33,681 nt of DNA from Phycisphaerae bacterium (GTDB lineage: Bacteria > Planctomycetota > Phycisphaerae > Sedimentisphaerales > SM23-30), in NCBI GenBank assembly GCA_016342495.1, contig JAEIOG010000056.1:1-33681 (forward strand), given 5' to 3'. Under the pieces are notes generated by a model. It ran no database searches, was not told the DNA's origin, and saw nothing but the letters and a program-made list of their open reading frames with translations. Each line of letters opens with the position of its first letter. Within the stretch, counting starts at the first letter, position 1. This document shows positions 17,458 to 25,870 of the stretch, piece after piece. The position numbers and the translations under genes were made by a program.

Positions 17458-18023
17458 GGTAATATTTCTCCAACTTTAGTTTCTGTGTTGGTTTTGACTG
17501 CTGGTATGGAAACCGTCAAGTTTATCGTTAGATCTGGCTCTATCGAATATATTGAACTTTTCTTTTTGGTTATATCTAATTTTTCTATTCGTAGCAGTCT
17601 TTCAGAATTATCCAGTTGGCTTAAAAATTCTGACAAGGAATAAAGATCGCTTGAAAATGTCAAATTATAGCTTAATGTCTGGTATTTGCTCGCTTCTTTC
17701 ATGGGCTGTTCGGTCGGTTCACTTAATACTTCAAAAGTAATTCCCTGACTGCTGCCCAAACCTTGCAGATATGATGTGAACTTCGTACGTCTTTCTCCTA
17801 TTGGCTCATCTTTAAATTCGCTGATAGATTCCCATTTGTCGACATATCCCCGATTTGAATTCTTGAGTTCTTCTATTGCTACCAATTCTTGTTGTTCATC
17901 TCTGATTTGATTATCTTTATCTTTTAAACGGTCTATCATCTTCATAGTGATCCATTGGCCCAGTGAACCTGACACCACTATCGCGATAAAAACCATTAAT
18001 ATTATTGTCTTCTTACTTTGCAT
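17454..18023 (-). CDS. PilO/GspM-like inner-membrane protein
   Basis: From the ATG at 18023 the protein is 189 residues: a transmembrane helix (about 5-24), a coiled-coil-like charged stretch (about 30-65), and a ferredoxin-like periplasmic domain with SLSEFLSQLDNSERLLRIEKL, the pattern of PilO proteins. It should pair with the PilN part of the upstream protein in the inner-membrane platform. The frame stays open upstream to 18074, but that part lies in a REP-like repeat (18053-18088), so it is not taken as coding. An ATG at 18047 is an alternative start with AGGA nearby. It overlaps the next gene by 4 bases. Confidence 0.78.
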   Translation of the reverse strand: MQSKKTIILMVFIAIVVSGSLGQWITMKMIDRLKDKDNQIRDEQQELVAIEELKNSNRGYVDKWESISEFKDEPIGERRTKFTSYLQGLGSSQGITFEVLSEPTEQPMKEASKYQTLSYNLTFSSDLYSLSEFLSQLDNSERLLRIEKLDITKKKSSIYSIEPDLTINLTVSIPAVKTNTETKVGEILP

Positions 18024-18052
18024 TAACTTATACCTGCTCGTTCCCATTGTAT

Positions 18053-18088
18053 CCTGGGTGCAAGGGGTCGCCAATAGTGGCCCCTTGG
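18053..18088 (+). repeat. REP-like palindromic repeat, copy 2
   Basis: CAAGGGGTCGCC, loop AATA, then GTGGCCCCTTG (from 18061) is preceded by CCTGGGTG. It matches copies at 15869 and 32972 with a few substitutions. It sits in the 90-base gap between the pilM-N and pilO-like genes, so a hairpin would form in the operon mRNA. Confidence 0.78.
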
Positions 18089-18113
18089 CTTATTTTATCC
18101 ATATCACATATCG

Positions 18114-19595
18114 TTACCGCACCAGTGTACTTATGTCTGCATCCTGCTTCCTCACACAAGTAACAGAAAATCTATTCGGATAAAATTCATCTCCTACCTC
18201 ACGTAACAATGGACCTGCCTGTCGGGCATCCTGGAAAAAAACCGAACCGTTTAACTTTTCGATAAATTTATTGATAATGTCACCTTCACGGATTCTTCCG
18301 CTGATTTTTATTTCATAATCGCCATTGATACTGCTCTTACTCACATTGAAATTGGTAATATAAGCATCCACCGTGTCGGGAAACTGATTGTTTATCTCAT
18401 ATAATATTCGCAGATAGCTGGTTCTATTGCCATCTTTTTTCTTAGACAGATAGCTGTTAAATAAATTGAAACTGCTTTTGGCATCTTCAATTTCTTTTAT
18501 TTCTGGCGCCATATTTTTTATTTTATCTTCCAGCTCGGCCAGTTGCGTATTTCTTTGTTCCATCAGGCTCAGCCAAAAAGTCAACGCCAGCAATATTGCC
18601 GCAATAAAAGCCACTAATGCTGGCTTCCAGCTGATCGGATGTTTTTTCTCTGGCTGTTTACCCCGCGGATGTAGCATATCAAACCAGGTTGGTGTTAATG
18701 ACAGACCGTCCAGAGCCGCGCCAATTGCTGGCACAAATCCATTGGTGCGACCTTCAGGGGGTTTCTCATCCCATTTCAGGCCTACCGGTTCATAGCATAC
18801 TTGTGTTATTACCCCAAGTCTTTCATTTAATATCTCGCATGCCTGGCCTAACTGCCCATTATTGGCATCGCGACTGCACAATAATATCAGCTCCGGCCAA
18901 AAGCCATCCCCTGATAATTTCATCGTATTAAATACCGCTGGCAATCCGTTAGCCAAGCCTTCGACTATGTCTTTATTGCCCAAACCCAGGTTTTGTATCG
19001 ATAGTAAACCCTGATTGTCCATCATCGCGACAGTACACTGATTATCTTGCTGATATGCAATTGCGATATTTTCCTGCTCCGATTGACTCCAGTTGCCCAG
19101 CAGGCCGTTAATGCCTGCCATCGACCTCAGTTCAATTCCGGCCAGTTTCAGGTCGGCTTCTGACGCTATTTCTTTGCATCGCTCCACCTGATCTTTTTGA
19201 CAGGCCGCTATCAGCACCACATGCTTTCCGGTATTTTCAAATAGATACCCAGGTCTCACCCAGAAATCCAGTATCAAATCATCACTTGCGATTCCAACCG
19301 AATTCCGGGTATGTTCCAGCAGTTTGGCTATTTCTTCTTTTTTACTGACAGATTCTCCGGAAATTTCATATCTTTTCACAAAGCCAAGATTCTCAGGTAG
19401 AGATATCACTACGCTTTGTTTTTGTAAGTTGCGTTTCTCCAGTTCATGTCTTAACAGCATCCCCATTTCGCTGCTGCTTTGCCCTTGTTGGCTGCTGTAT
19501 GGTATCTCAAAAGCATTGCGCACCACTACTCCGGAGCCTTTGCTCTTGATATTTACCACTCGTAATCGATTGTCTCCGTAGTCTATTCCTAGCAT
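18114..19595 (-). CDS. Fused PilM-PilN (GspL-like) platform protein
   Basis: The N-terminal half (about 1-300) is an actin-like PilM domain: it opens LGIDYGDNRLRVV, has the VVISLPEN segment, and ends in VPAIGAALDGL, matching the nucleotide-binding fold of PilM. A single transmembrane helix follows at about 326-345 (WKPALVAFIAAILLALTF), then a coiled coil and a PilN-like periplasmic domain (RILYEINNQFPDTVDAYITN) to the end. Separate PilM and PilN would be two genes in type IV pilus operons; one chain resembles GspL of type II systems. It should connect the GspE ATPase to the PilO-like protein. The start is ATG at 19595; a GTG directly before it is equally possible. Confidence 0.85.
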   Translation of the reverse strand: MLGIDYGDNRLRVVNIKSKGSGVVVRNAFEIPYSSQQGQSSSEMGMLLRHELEKRNLQKQSVVISLPENLGFVKRYEISGESVSKKEEIAKLLEHTRNSVGIASDDLILDFWVRPGYLFENTGKHVVLIAACQKDQVERCKEIASEADLKLAGIELRSMAGINGLLGNWSQSEQENIAIAYQQDNQCTVAMMDNQGLLSIQNLGLGNKDIVEGLANGLPAVFNTMKLSGDGFWPELILLCSRDANNGQLGQACEILNERLGVITQVCYEPVGLKWDEKPPEGRTNGFVPAIGAALDGLSLTPTWFDMLHPRGKQPEKKHPISWKPALVAFIAAILLALTFWLSLMEQRNTQLAELEDKIKNMAPEIKEIEDAKSSFNLFNSYLSKKKDGNRTSYLRILYEINNQFPDTVDAYITNFNVSKSSINGDYEIKISGRIREGDIINKFIEKLNGSVFFQDARQAGPLLREVGDEFYPNRFSVTCVRKQDADISTLVR

Positions 19596-19610
19596 CACTC
19601 ATTCTTCAGG

Positions 19611-19690
19611 TACGGTGGGCTATGCCCACACTGTTAAAATTGGTAGGATGGGCTTTGCCCATGCTGTTAAAACCACGTCGCAAAGCGACA
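19611..19690 (-). repeat. Composite palindromic repeat (GGGC-type), copy A
   Basis: Three palindromes lie in a row: GTGGGCTATGCCCAC (19615-19629), ATGGGCTTTGCCCAT (19648-19662) and GTCGCAAAGCGAC (19677-19689). Read on the minus strand, the order GTCGC, GTGGTTTTAA, CAGCATGGGC, GCCCATCCTACCA matches 29066-29118 almost base for base, and 32013-32064 more loosely. This copy lies between gspE and the pilM-N gene. Confidence 0.8.
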
Positions 19691-19710
19691 CCACTTTCTG
19701 AAATCTAAAA

Positions 19711-21459
19711 CTAATCAAGAAATTTCTTCATCTCTATTCTTTCCTCTCGCGCCACCCGATAAATTTCTGCCAGGCTCGTTCTGCCATTTTTAACCAGCTC
19801 AAGCCCGCTTTTATGCAGAGTTCTCATTCCCTGACCGATTGCATAGTCTTTTACCGTAACCGCATTGTCTCGATTCAGAATCATTTGCCTGATATTATTA
19901 TCTATCGTAAACATTTCAAAGATCGCTGTCCTGCCGATAAACCCGCTATGGCGGCATCGCCCACAGCCTTTGCTTTCATAAAGGTCATTTATTCCATTTA
20001 ACTCCGCAATATCTTGTCCCAACGAGCTATCTGTCATCGCGACTTTCTTTTTGCAATGGCTACATAATTCCCGCACCAGCCTCTGGGCTACAACTGCTTC
20101 CAGTGCCGATGAAATCAAATATGGCTCGACCCCCATTTCCATCAATCTTGCCGGTGCCGATGTTGCGTCATTGGTATGTAATGTACTAAATACCAAATGA
20201 CCGGTCATCGCCGCCGATACCGCTATTTGCGCTGTATCTCTATCTCGAATCTCACCTACCATTATTATATCCGGGTCATGCCTTAATATACTTCTTAATA
20301 CATTAGCAAAAGTCAAATCAATTGAAGGTTTTACTTGTATCTGACAAACACCTTCCAGCTGATACTCTATCGGATCTTCCACTGTTAGTATCTTTCGGTC
20401 AGATCGGTTGATTTCCTGCAAAGATCCATAAAGTGTTGTAGTTTTCCCGCTTCCCGTTGGTCCGGTAACTAAAACCACGCCATGACTTATTCCTAATACT
20501 CTTCGATATAACTCTAAATAATCATCGGGCATACCGACGCGATTCAAATTCAAAAATGCCAGCTGCCGATCCAGCAAACGTAATGCCAGCCCCTGGCCAA
20601 ACATTGTTGGCAATATCGAAACCCGAATATCAATTGGGCGGTTAGCTATTTCAATTCTTATCTGACCATCCTGAGGCAATCGCTTTTCGGCTATATCGAG
20701 GTTGGCCATAATCTTAATTCGAGATATTATCGCCGCTTCCAGGTGTTTAATATTTTCAGGAACCGGTTCATTTTGCAGCATACCATCTATTCGGTATCGA
20801 ACCCGCAGTTTATTTTCAAAAGGTTCAAGGTGTATATCACTTGCCCCGGCCTTGACAGCTTCTATTAAGAGCTGATTTACAAACTTGATTATCGCCGCTT
20901 CATCATCATGTGATTCTACAGCATCATTTTCCAGGATTTCCCGTCCGACTAAATTGACATCTAAACCGCTGGCATTGCTGCCATCCAGCATATCTTCAAC
21001 AGTTTCTGCTCCCAGGCCATAGAGTCTTTTTATCATTAGGGCAATATCGCCTGGTAGTGCCAGACGGGCTCTTATGATTAGTCCATTTTTTATGTTTTCC
21101 CGGACATATCGCTGCTGTGACAGCAATAATGATAATTCCTGACATTTTTCAAATTGTTGCGGGTCGGCTACTGCTATTTCCAGATTATTGTCATCCAGCG
21201 ATAAGGGCACAATTGAATATTCATGCGCTAATCGCGCTGGCACAATACGCACTAACTGATTTGTAGGTTTGACTTTATGGGGGTCGACCAGTTTAACCTG
21301 GAGATATTCAGCTAAGCTTTGCCAGATACCATGTTCTTTATCTGGGAAATCTCTAAGCAACCTATAGTATAATGGCTCATCGCTGGCAACCTGGTATTTT
21401 TTACCTTGATGCGCTTCAATGACTTGTTGTTCTACCAGAAATGTAAGTAAATCTGCCAT
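19711..21459 (-). CDS. gspE: Type II secretion/pilus assembly ATPase GspE
   Basis: This roughly 582-residue hexameric ATPase powers the secretion or pilus machine from the cytoplasm. It has the T2SSE N-terminal domain (about 45-150), then the ATPase domain: Walker A GPTGSGKTT (about 333-341), an Asp box TVEDPIEY, and Walker B IIMVGEIRDRD (about 398-408). Four zinc-binding cysteines are present at about 466, 469, 499 and 502 (CSHC and CGRC), the hallmark of GspE/PilB rather than PilT. The start is uncertain: ATG at 21459 has AAGGAG 14 bases upstream, whereas an in-frame GTG at 21474 overlaps that site. It is the first gene of the minus-strand operon. Confidence 0.94.
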   Translation of the reverse strand: MADLLTFLVEQQVIEAHQGKKYQVASDEPLYYRLLRDFPDKEHGIWQSLAEYLQVKLVDPHKVKPTNQLVRIVPARLAHEYSIVPLSLDDNNLEIAVADPQQFEKCQELSLLLSQQRYVRENIKNGLIIRARLALPGDIALMIKRLYGLGAETVEDMLDGSNASGLDVNLVGREILENDAVESHDDEAAIIKFVNQLLIEAVKAGASDIHLEPFENKLRVRYRIDGMLQNEPVPENIKHLEAAIISRIKIMANLDIAEKRLPQDGQIRIEIANRPIDIRVSILPTMFGQGLALRLLDRQLAFLNLNRVGMPDDYLELYRRVLGISHGVVLVTGPTGSGKTTTLYGSLQEINRSDRKILTVEDPIEYQLEGVCQIQVKPSIDLTFANVLRSILRHDPDIIMVGEIRDRDTAQIAVSAAMTGHLVFSTLHTNDATSAPARLMEMGVEPYLISSALEAVVAQRLVRELCSHCKKKVAMTDSSLGQDIAELNGINDLYESKGCGRCRHSGFIGRTAIFEMFTIDNNIRQMILNRDNAVTVKDYAIGQGMRTLHKSGLELVKNGRTSLAEIYRVAREERIEMKKFLD

Positions 21460-21495
21460 GATATTTTTGGGCACTCCTTGCCGTTCAGCCTTTTT

Positions 21496-21569
21496 GTATG
21501 TGTTAATGTGGGTCTTTTGGTAGCTTCCTGCTACTTAGACCATCATTTGGGGCTTTGGTTCTTACATAC
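21496..21569 (-). ncRNA. Possible structured mRNA leader of the gspE operon
   Basis: In the leader predicted from the promoter at 21577-21604, GUAUGU (21569-21564) can pair with ACAUAC (21501-21496). They enclose a hairpin in which GGUCU (21541-21537) and GUAGC (21534-21530) pair with GCUAC (21524-21520) and AGACC (21515-21511) around an AGGAA loop. The stretch AAAGCC...GGUCUAA faintly recalls part of the c-di-GMP-I riboswitch, but its other conserved parts are not visible, so no class is assigned. Confidence 0.35.
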
Positions 21570-21576
21570 CGTAACA

Positions 21577-21604
21577 ATTATACTCTATTTTACCGATGCG
21601 TCAA
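21577..21604 (-). promoter_or_regulatory. Sigma70-like promoter of the gspE operon
   Basis: On the minus strand TTGACG (21604-21599) and a perfect TATAAT (21582-21577) are separated by 16 bases. Transcription would start near 21570, leaving a leader of about 100 bases before gspE. This is the best-looking promoter in the window and is divergent from the ABC transporter gene. Confidence 0.62.
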
Positions 21605-21754
21605 ATGTAACTTTTTTGACTTTAGTGCGTTCTATTATTGATTATTGGCCATTTTTGTTTAATAATAGCGAATGTCCAACAGTATTTTATTTCTATGACC
21701 GATGATATTGAGAAAGAAATAGAATTTTTAATACTTATTTTGCAGAAATTTAAT

Positions 21755-22540
21755 ATGAATAATTTAGAAAATGAAAATGTGATAGTAGCTGATGAACTGA
21801 GCAAGACGTTTTTAGCTGCTAAGAATAGAGTCGTGGAAGCTGTTAAGAAAGTGTCGTTTTCAGTGGGAAAAGGGGAGATTTTCGGGCTTTTGGGGCCAAA
21901 CGGGGCTGGTAAGACCACTTTGTTGCGGATGATAGCTACTATTATTACCCCGAGTGAGGGGGAGTGTTTTATAGATGGGAAGAGGTCTGATATCGACCCG
22001 CAGGGGGCGCGGCGTGACATTGGGTTCTTGTCTGGTAATACCAGACTGTATGGCCGCCTGTCTGCTCGGGAGCTGTTGAAATATTTTGGCAGGCTTTATA
22101 GTATGGAAGAAGACAAAATAAATCGGCGGATCGAGGAGTTGGTTGAGCTTTTGGATATGGGAGAATTTATTGATCGCAAGTGTGAATCATTTTCTACCGG
22201 CCAGACGCAACGTGTTTCTATAGCTCGAGTTATATTGCATGACCCAGCGGTTTTGATATTGGATGAGCCAACTTTGGGGCTGGATATTATGACCAGCAGG
22301 ACGATTCTGGACTTTATTTTGGAAGCTAAGAATCGTGGCCATAGCATTATTTATTCGACTCATTATATGACAGAGGCAGAGCTTTTGTGTGACCGGATCG
22401 GTTTTATTTATGATGGTTCGATTTTGGCATTAGGGCCAAAAGAGCAGATTTATGGTGAAACTGGAACGTCCAATTTAAAAGATGCTTTTTTGAAATTAGC
22501 TGATGACGCGGATATAGCCAAAGGCGAGGTGGCTGTTTAG
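21755..22540 (+). CDS. ABC-2 type exporter ATPase (NatA-like)
   Basis: From the ATG at 21755 this is a 261-residue ABC ATPase. Walker A GPNGAGKTT is at about 47-55, the signature FSTGQTQRVS near 150, and Walker B VLILDEPT near 165; a switch histidine follows in IYSTHYM. Overall it resembles NatA-type ATPases of ABC-2 exporters. Its natural partner is the NatB-like permease at 29229, now 6.7 kb downstream on the same strand. The start is uncertain: the frame is open back to 21638, with another ATG at 21695, but neither start has a clear ribosome site and similarity to the family begins after 21755. Confidence 0.9.
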   Translation: MNNLENENVIVADELSKTFLAAKNRVVEAVKKVSFSVGKGEIFGLLGPNGAGKTTLLRMIATIITPSEGECFIDGKRSDIDPQGARRDIGFLSGNTRLYGRLSARELLKYFGRLYSMEEDKINRRIEELVELLDMGEFIDRKCESFSTGQTQRVSIARVILHDPAVLILDEPTLGLDIMTSRTILDFILEAKNRGHSIIYSTHYMTEAELLCDRIGFIYDGSILALGPKEQIYGETGTSNLKDAFLKLADDADIAKGEVAV

Positions 22541-22814
22541 CGGCATTTTTAGCATCAGAAAAGTATTCAAAAACCTGCAATTATTGGTACAAAACTGGTA
22601 AAAAGTGTAGAAAACTGGTCATTTCGCGCCCTTTGGGGACTGTGAAAAATGAGGTTTTATCTAATAAGAGAGTAAGAGGCGGTGTTGCTGCGCGACGGAA
22701 TTTGATATTTTTTTGACAGGATTTACAGGATATGGTTTTTTAGTATTGGCTAAGACCTGGGACCTGGCGTTGATGAAATAAGAGTAGTTGGCATTGAGAG
22801 TGAATGAGTTTAGT
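22541..22814. other. Spacer with degenerate repeats before the paralogue array
   Basis: This non-coding stretch of 274 bases contains ACAGGATTTACAGGATAT (22716-22733), a 9-base tandem pair, and AAGAGAGTAAGAG (near 22666), related to the octamer repeats at 31984. The last 40 bases (TTGAGAGTGAATGAGTTTAG before the ATG) resemble the 3' end of the third paralogue and the spacer before the second one, suggesting another rearranged copy boundary. Confidence 0.45.
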
Positions 22815-25775
22815 ATGAATAAAAGAGTTTTGATAAATATTTTAATTTTATTATCCATTTTTGGTGTGGTGGCTGTTGCGGATATATCGGTGGATGATCC
22901 GGTATATCAGCGGCTGGTGCAGAAGTATTCGAAACCAACAAATTATAGTTCAAGTAGATGGAAATCTTTCCTCTTGACTCATCAATTACGCGTGAATAAT
23001 TCAATTCCTGTACAATTTTATGGCAGAGTTGTAGATCAAAAAGGGCAAGGGGTTCAAGGGGTTAAGGTAAGGGCTGTTTGGCATATATATAATGAAGATT
23101 TCATTAAGGAAACTATCGATGCCTATAATTTATTAAAAACCAAAGCTTGGCTTGAGGTGAATTGGCCTTTAGAATTTTCATACAAAATCATTGCTGTTGA
23201 AACTGATAAAGATGGATGTTTTGTTGTAGATGGCCCTCAGCGTCATGAGTTGACGATTTTATGCCAGAAAGATGGGTATTTTGAACCTCAGAAAGATTTG
23301 ACATTTTTCTTTTCTGAACCAAAAGATGAAAAGACACAGGCTCAAAAATATACATATGAGGATAAATCTCCCCATATTGTTGCTATGTGGAAAAAGGCTG
23401 CTAAAATGCCTCGGTTGAAGGAAAAAATTCTAAGCCCCATAGGCAGTAAAAAAACAGAAACTAAGCTCTATGTCAATATGAGTAAAGGGGTCTTTTTAGA
23501 AACTGAATTTAATAATGCTAATTTTACCGTCGAGATTAAGGCAAGTGAAAATAAGATAATATTCAAAAGTAAAGATTATTCTTTTGCAGAAGTCAAAGAT
23601 GAATTTGGTTTTGGAGCTCCTGTGAACGGGTATGCAAATCATTTCACCTTTGTTCCCCAAAATCATGCTGAATTGTTGCCAGCGGTTTATATCAAAACAA
23701 AAGATGGGCTTTTCGGTCTTGTAAAAACAAATTGGACAAAGCGTTCTCGTGATGGATTTTGGAGTATCGAGGGGAAAATAATATTAAATCTTGATGGTCA
23801 AAGAAATCTGGAAGATTATAGTAATTCAACTATTAATAGAGGTTGCTTTGGCACTTGGATAAAGGAATTCTCATTTGTTAAAAAATATAATAACAACATG
23901 AAAGACTGGGGAGAGCGGGTAGTTAAGGCAAAAGAACTTAAGGCGCAAAATAAACCAATCGAATTTTATGGTAAAATCATAGATGAATCAGAACAACCGG
24001 TATCAGGATTAGTGGTTAAAGCTAGATACCGCCGAGAGCATGAGAAATATTTTGACCTACCAATTAAACAAGATAATTTAGACCCTGATGCAAAGTTATA
24101 TTCCATAGATGAAACTTACAATGGTTTTAATGTAACCTCATATGTATACGAGACAGTGAGTGGTGAAGATGGCACTTTCTGTATTAGAGGTATCAGTGGA
24201 GCTTACTTGACCATAGAACTACAAAAACATAACCATAAATATGTAGAGCCTGTTCAGCATATTTCTAAAATGGTAGCTATACAGGGAACGTCTACTGATA
24301 AGCCCTTTAAATTATTTTTCAATACCAAAGTAAACCAGGCTAAAGAAAAACGAGATCAGGATTTTGCTGCTATTTCGCTCGAAGATTTAGAGAAAGAATT
24401 TTCCGATGTCAAAAAACCAGATTCAGTACCTGTTGATGTTTGGAAGCGATTAATCTTGAGTCACAAGCAGGCATTGAGTAGTATGGCTCCCGAAGTGTTT
24501 TGTGGTAGAGTTTTGGACCAGTTTGGCAATTCAGTTAAAAATGTAAATGTACAAACTTATTGGCAAATTTATAATAAAAACTTTTTGGTTGATTCTTACG
24601 ATACTCTTAAAAATACCAAACCTGGCCAACGACCTCATTATGGGAAAGTAAGGATTGACGTACTCATCGAAGCGGTAACAGATGAAAATGGTTATTTTTT
24701 AGTGAAGGGAGCTGATGACAGGAGGGTCGTGGTTGCTTTGCAAAAAGATGATTATTTTTCGCTTAAGCCTAAATCTTTTAGTTTTGATAGGGAATTAGTC
24801 GGTGGTGAAGAGATTTCTTTTTCACCATTCAATCCTCAACTTTTCCATGTATGGAAAAAATCTGACAATAGGCCTCATTTGATCATAGGCAAACATTATG
24901 CAATGGATTTTGCTGATCCTGCCAAAAAAGTGTTTCTAGACTTAAAAGAGAAAATTATTCATAATGAAGCTGAAAAGGATTTTGATCTTTCTATTGAATT
25001 AGTTAAAAATGAAAAAGAAAAACATCTCATTTTGCGTGCTAATAATGGTGGTTTTGCTGAAGTTGAAGATGATTATGGTTTTGGTATGTCTGGCTTGAGT
25101 TATATAGACGAATATGCTTATGTCTTGGATGATAGTAGCCTTAAAATAAAACATTATGTGAAATCTAGAGATGGAAAGCACTATAGTTTTATTGAATTAT
25201 ATGTGAGTATTAAAAATGATGCTATTAGTGCTATCAGTGTTACAAGCATTCTCAATCCAGATGGAAAACTTGATTTGCAGAACTATTTTAGTGATAAGGT
25301 GGCTACTGTATCTTCCTTGGGGCATGAGGTGTTGATTAAAAAGTATCCTCAATTATCTAAACCAGATGGGGTTGATAGAGAGGTCTGGAGAATGAGATTG
25401 TTCCAAGCTGTATATGATTTAGATGAAAACAAGCCGATAGAGTTTTATGGGCAGGTTGTTGATGATTCTGGCAAGCCATTAGACAAAGTCGATGTTAGAT
25501 ACTTTGTTTTTGGTCATAGTATTGATGGAATTAAATCATTTATTGAAACAGGGGAAAAAGCAATATCTCGAGAGAAGGCAGAGAAAGTGTATACTGATGA
25601 GCAGGGCCATTTTTGTATTAGAGGAATTGATGGGTATGGATTAGATGTTAGGTTGAGTAAAATAGGTTATACTGCTATTAGAAGCCATGAAATTACTATA
25701 TTAAAAAATGAAATTATTGTACATGGAACTTGTAAAGATCATCCTATGCAATTTATTATGAAAAAAGATGGGTGA
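22815..25775 (+). CDS. Exported repeat protein, duplicated A-B-A architecture (paralogue 1)
   Basis: I cannot assign a function. The 986-residue product has a signal peptide (about 1-21, ending VAVA-D). It then shows beta-sandwich-like A domains with F-Y-G-x-V-V-D-x-x-G and T-D-x-x-G-x-F-x-V motifs, like carboxypeptidase-regulatory or other surface Ig-like domains. These alternate with B domains that begin near a V-W-K-K motif and end in I-L-N-x-D-G. Rough layout: A1 45-170, B1 185-340, A2 355-505, A3 520-665, B2 673-825, A4 835-986; the protein is thus two tandem A-B-A halves of about 500 residues. It is related to the two following genes, which have one A-B-A unit each. The ATG at 22815 has no strong ribosome site. 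Confidence 0.78.
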   Translation: MNKRVLINILILLSIFGVVAVADISVDDPVYQRLVQKYSKPTNYSSSRWKSFLLTHQLRVNNSIPVQFYGRVVDQKGQGVQGVKVRAVWHIYNEDFIKETIDAYNLLKTKAWLEVNWPLEFSYKIIAVETDKDGCFVVDGPQRHELTILCQKDGYFEPQKDLTFFFSEPKDEKTQAQKYTYEDKSPHIVAMWKKAAKMPRLKEKILSPIGSKKTETKLYVNMSKGVFLETEFNNANFTVEIKASENKIIFKSKDYSFAEVKDEFGFGAPVNGYANHFTFVPQNHAELLPAVYIKTKDGLFGLVKTNWTKRSRDGFWSIEGKIILNLDGQRNLEDYSNSTINRGCFGTWIKEFSFVKKYNNNMKDWGERVVKAKELKAQNKPIEFYGKIIDESEQPVSGLVVKARYRREHEKYFDLPIKQDNLDPDAKLYSIDETYNGFNVTSYVYETVSGEDGTFCIRGISGAYLTIELQKHNHKYVEPVQHISKMVAIQGTSTDKPFKLFFNTKVNQAKEKRDQDFAAISLEDLEKEFSDVKKPDSVPVDVWKRLILSHKQALSSMAPEVFCGRVLDQFGNSVKNVNVQTYWQIYNKNFLVDSYDTLKNTKPGQRPHYGKVRIDVLIEAVTDENGYFLVKGADDRRVVVALQKDDYFSLKPKSFSFDRELVGGEEISFSPFNPQLFHVWKKSDNRPHLIIGKHYAMDFADPAKKVFLDLKEKIIHNEAEKDFDLSIELVKNEKEKHLILRANNGGFAEVEDDYGFGMSGLSYIDEYAYVLDDSSLKIKHYVKSRDGKHYSFIELYVSIKNDAISAISVTSILNPDGKLDLQNYFSDKVATVSSLGHEVLIKKYPQLSKPDGVDREVWRMRLFQAVYDLDENKPIEFYGQVVDDSGKPLDKVDVRYFVFGHSIDGIKSFIETGEKAISREKAEKVYTDEQGHFCIRGIDGYGLDVRLSKIGYTAIRSHEITILKNEIIVHGTCKDHPMQFIMKKDG

Positions 25776-25789
25776 TATTTATATAAATA

Positions 25790-25870
25790 AGAAGGAATAT
25801 TTGGTTTTTGGTGCAGGGGTCATCGGTGAAGTATCCGGTGGAATTGGTTTTGAGTGAAAATGAGTGAGTT
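25790..25870 (+). pseudogene. Remnant 3' end of a lost paralogue
   Basis: The spacer between paralogues 1 and 2 is a near copy of the last 90 or so bases of paralogue 3 (28910-29004). Both share GGAATATTTGGTTTTT, GGTGCAGGGGTCATC, and TTGGTTTTGAGTGAAAATG followed by AGTGAGTT. Relative to paralogue 3, 14 bases are missing after the first block. The fragment leads straight into the ATG of paralogue 2, so it marks a deletion or unequal crossover in the array. Confidence 0.82.

Noticed and set aside
18024-18074. N-terminal extension of the PilO-like protein
   Set aside because: The extra codons lie in the REP-like repeat and spacer, and the membrane helix pattern begins properly at the ATG at 18023.
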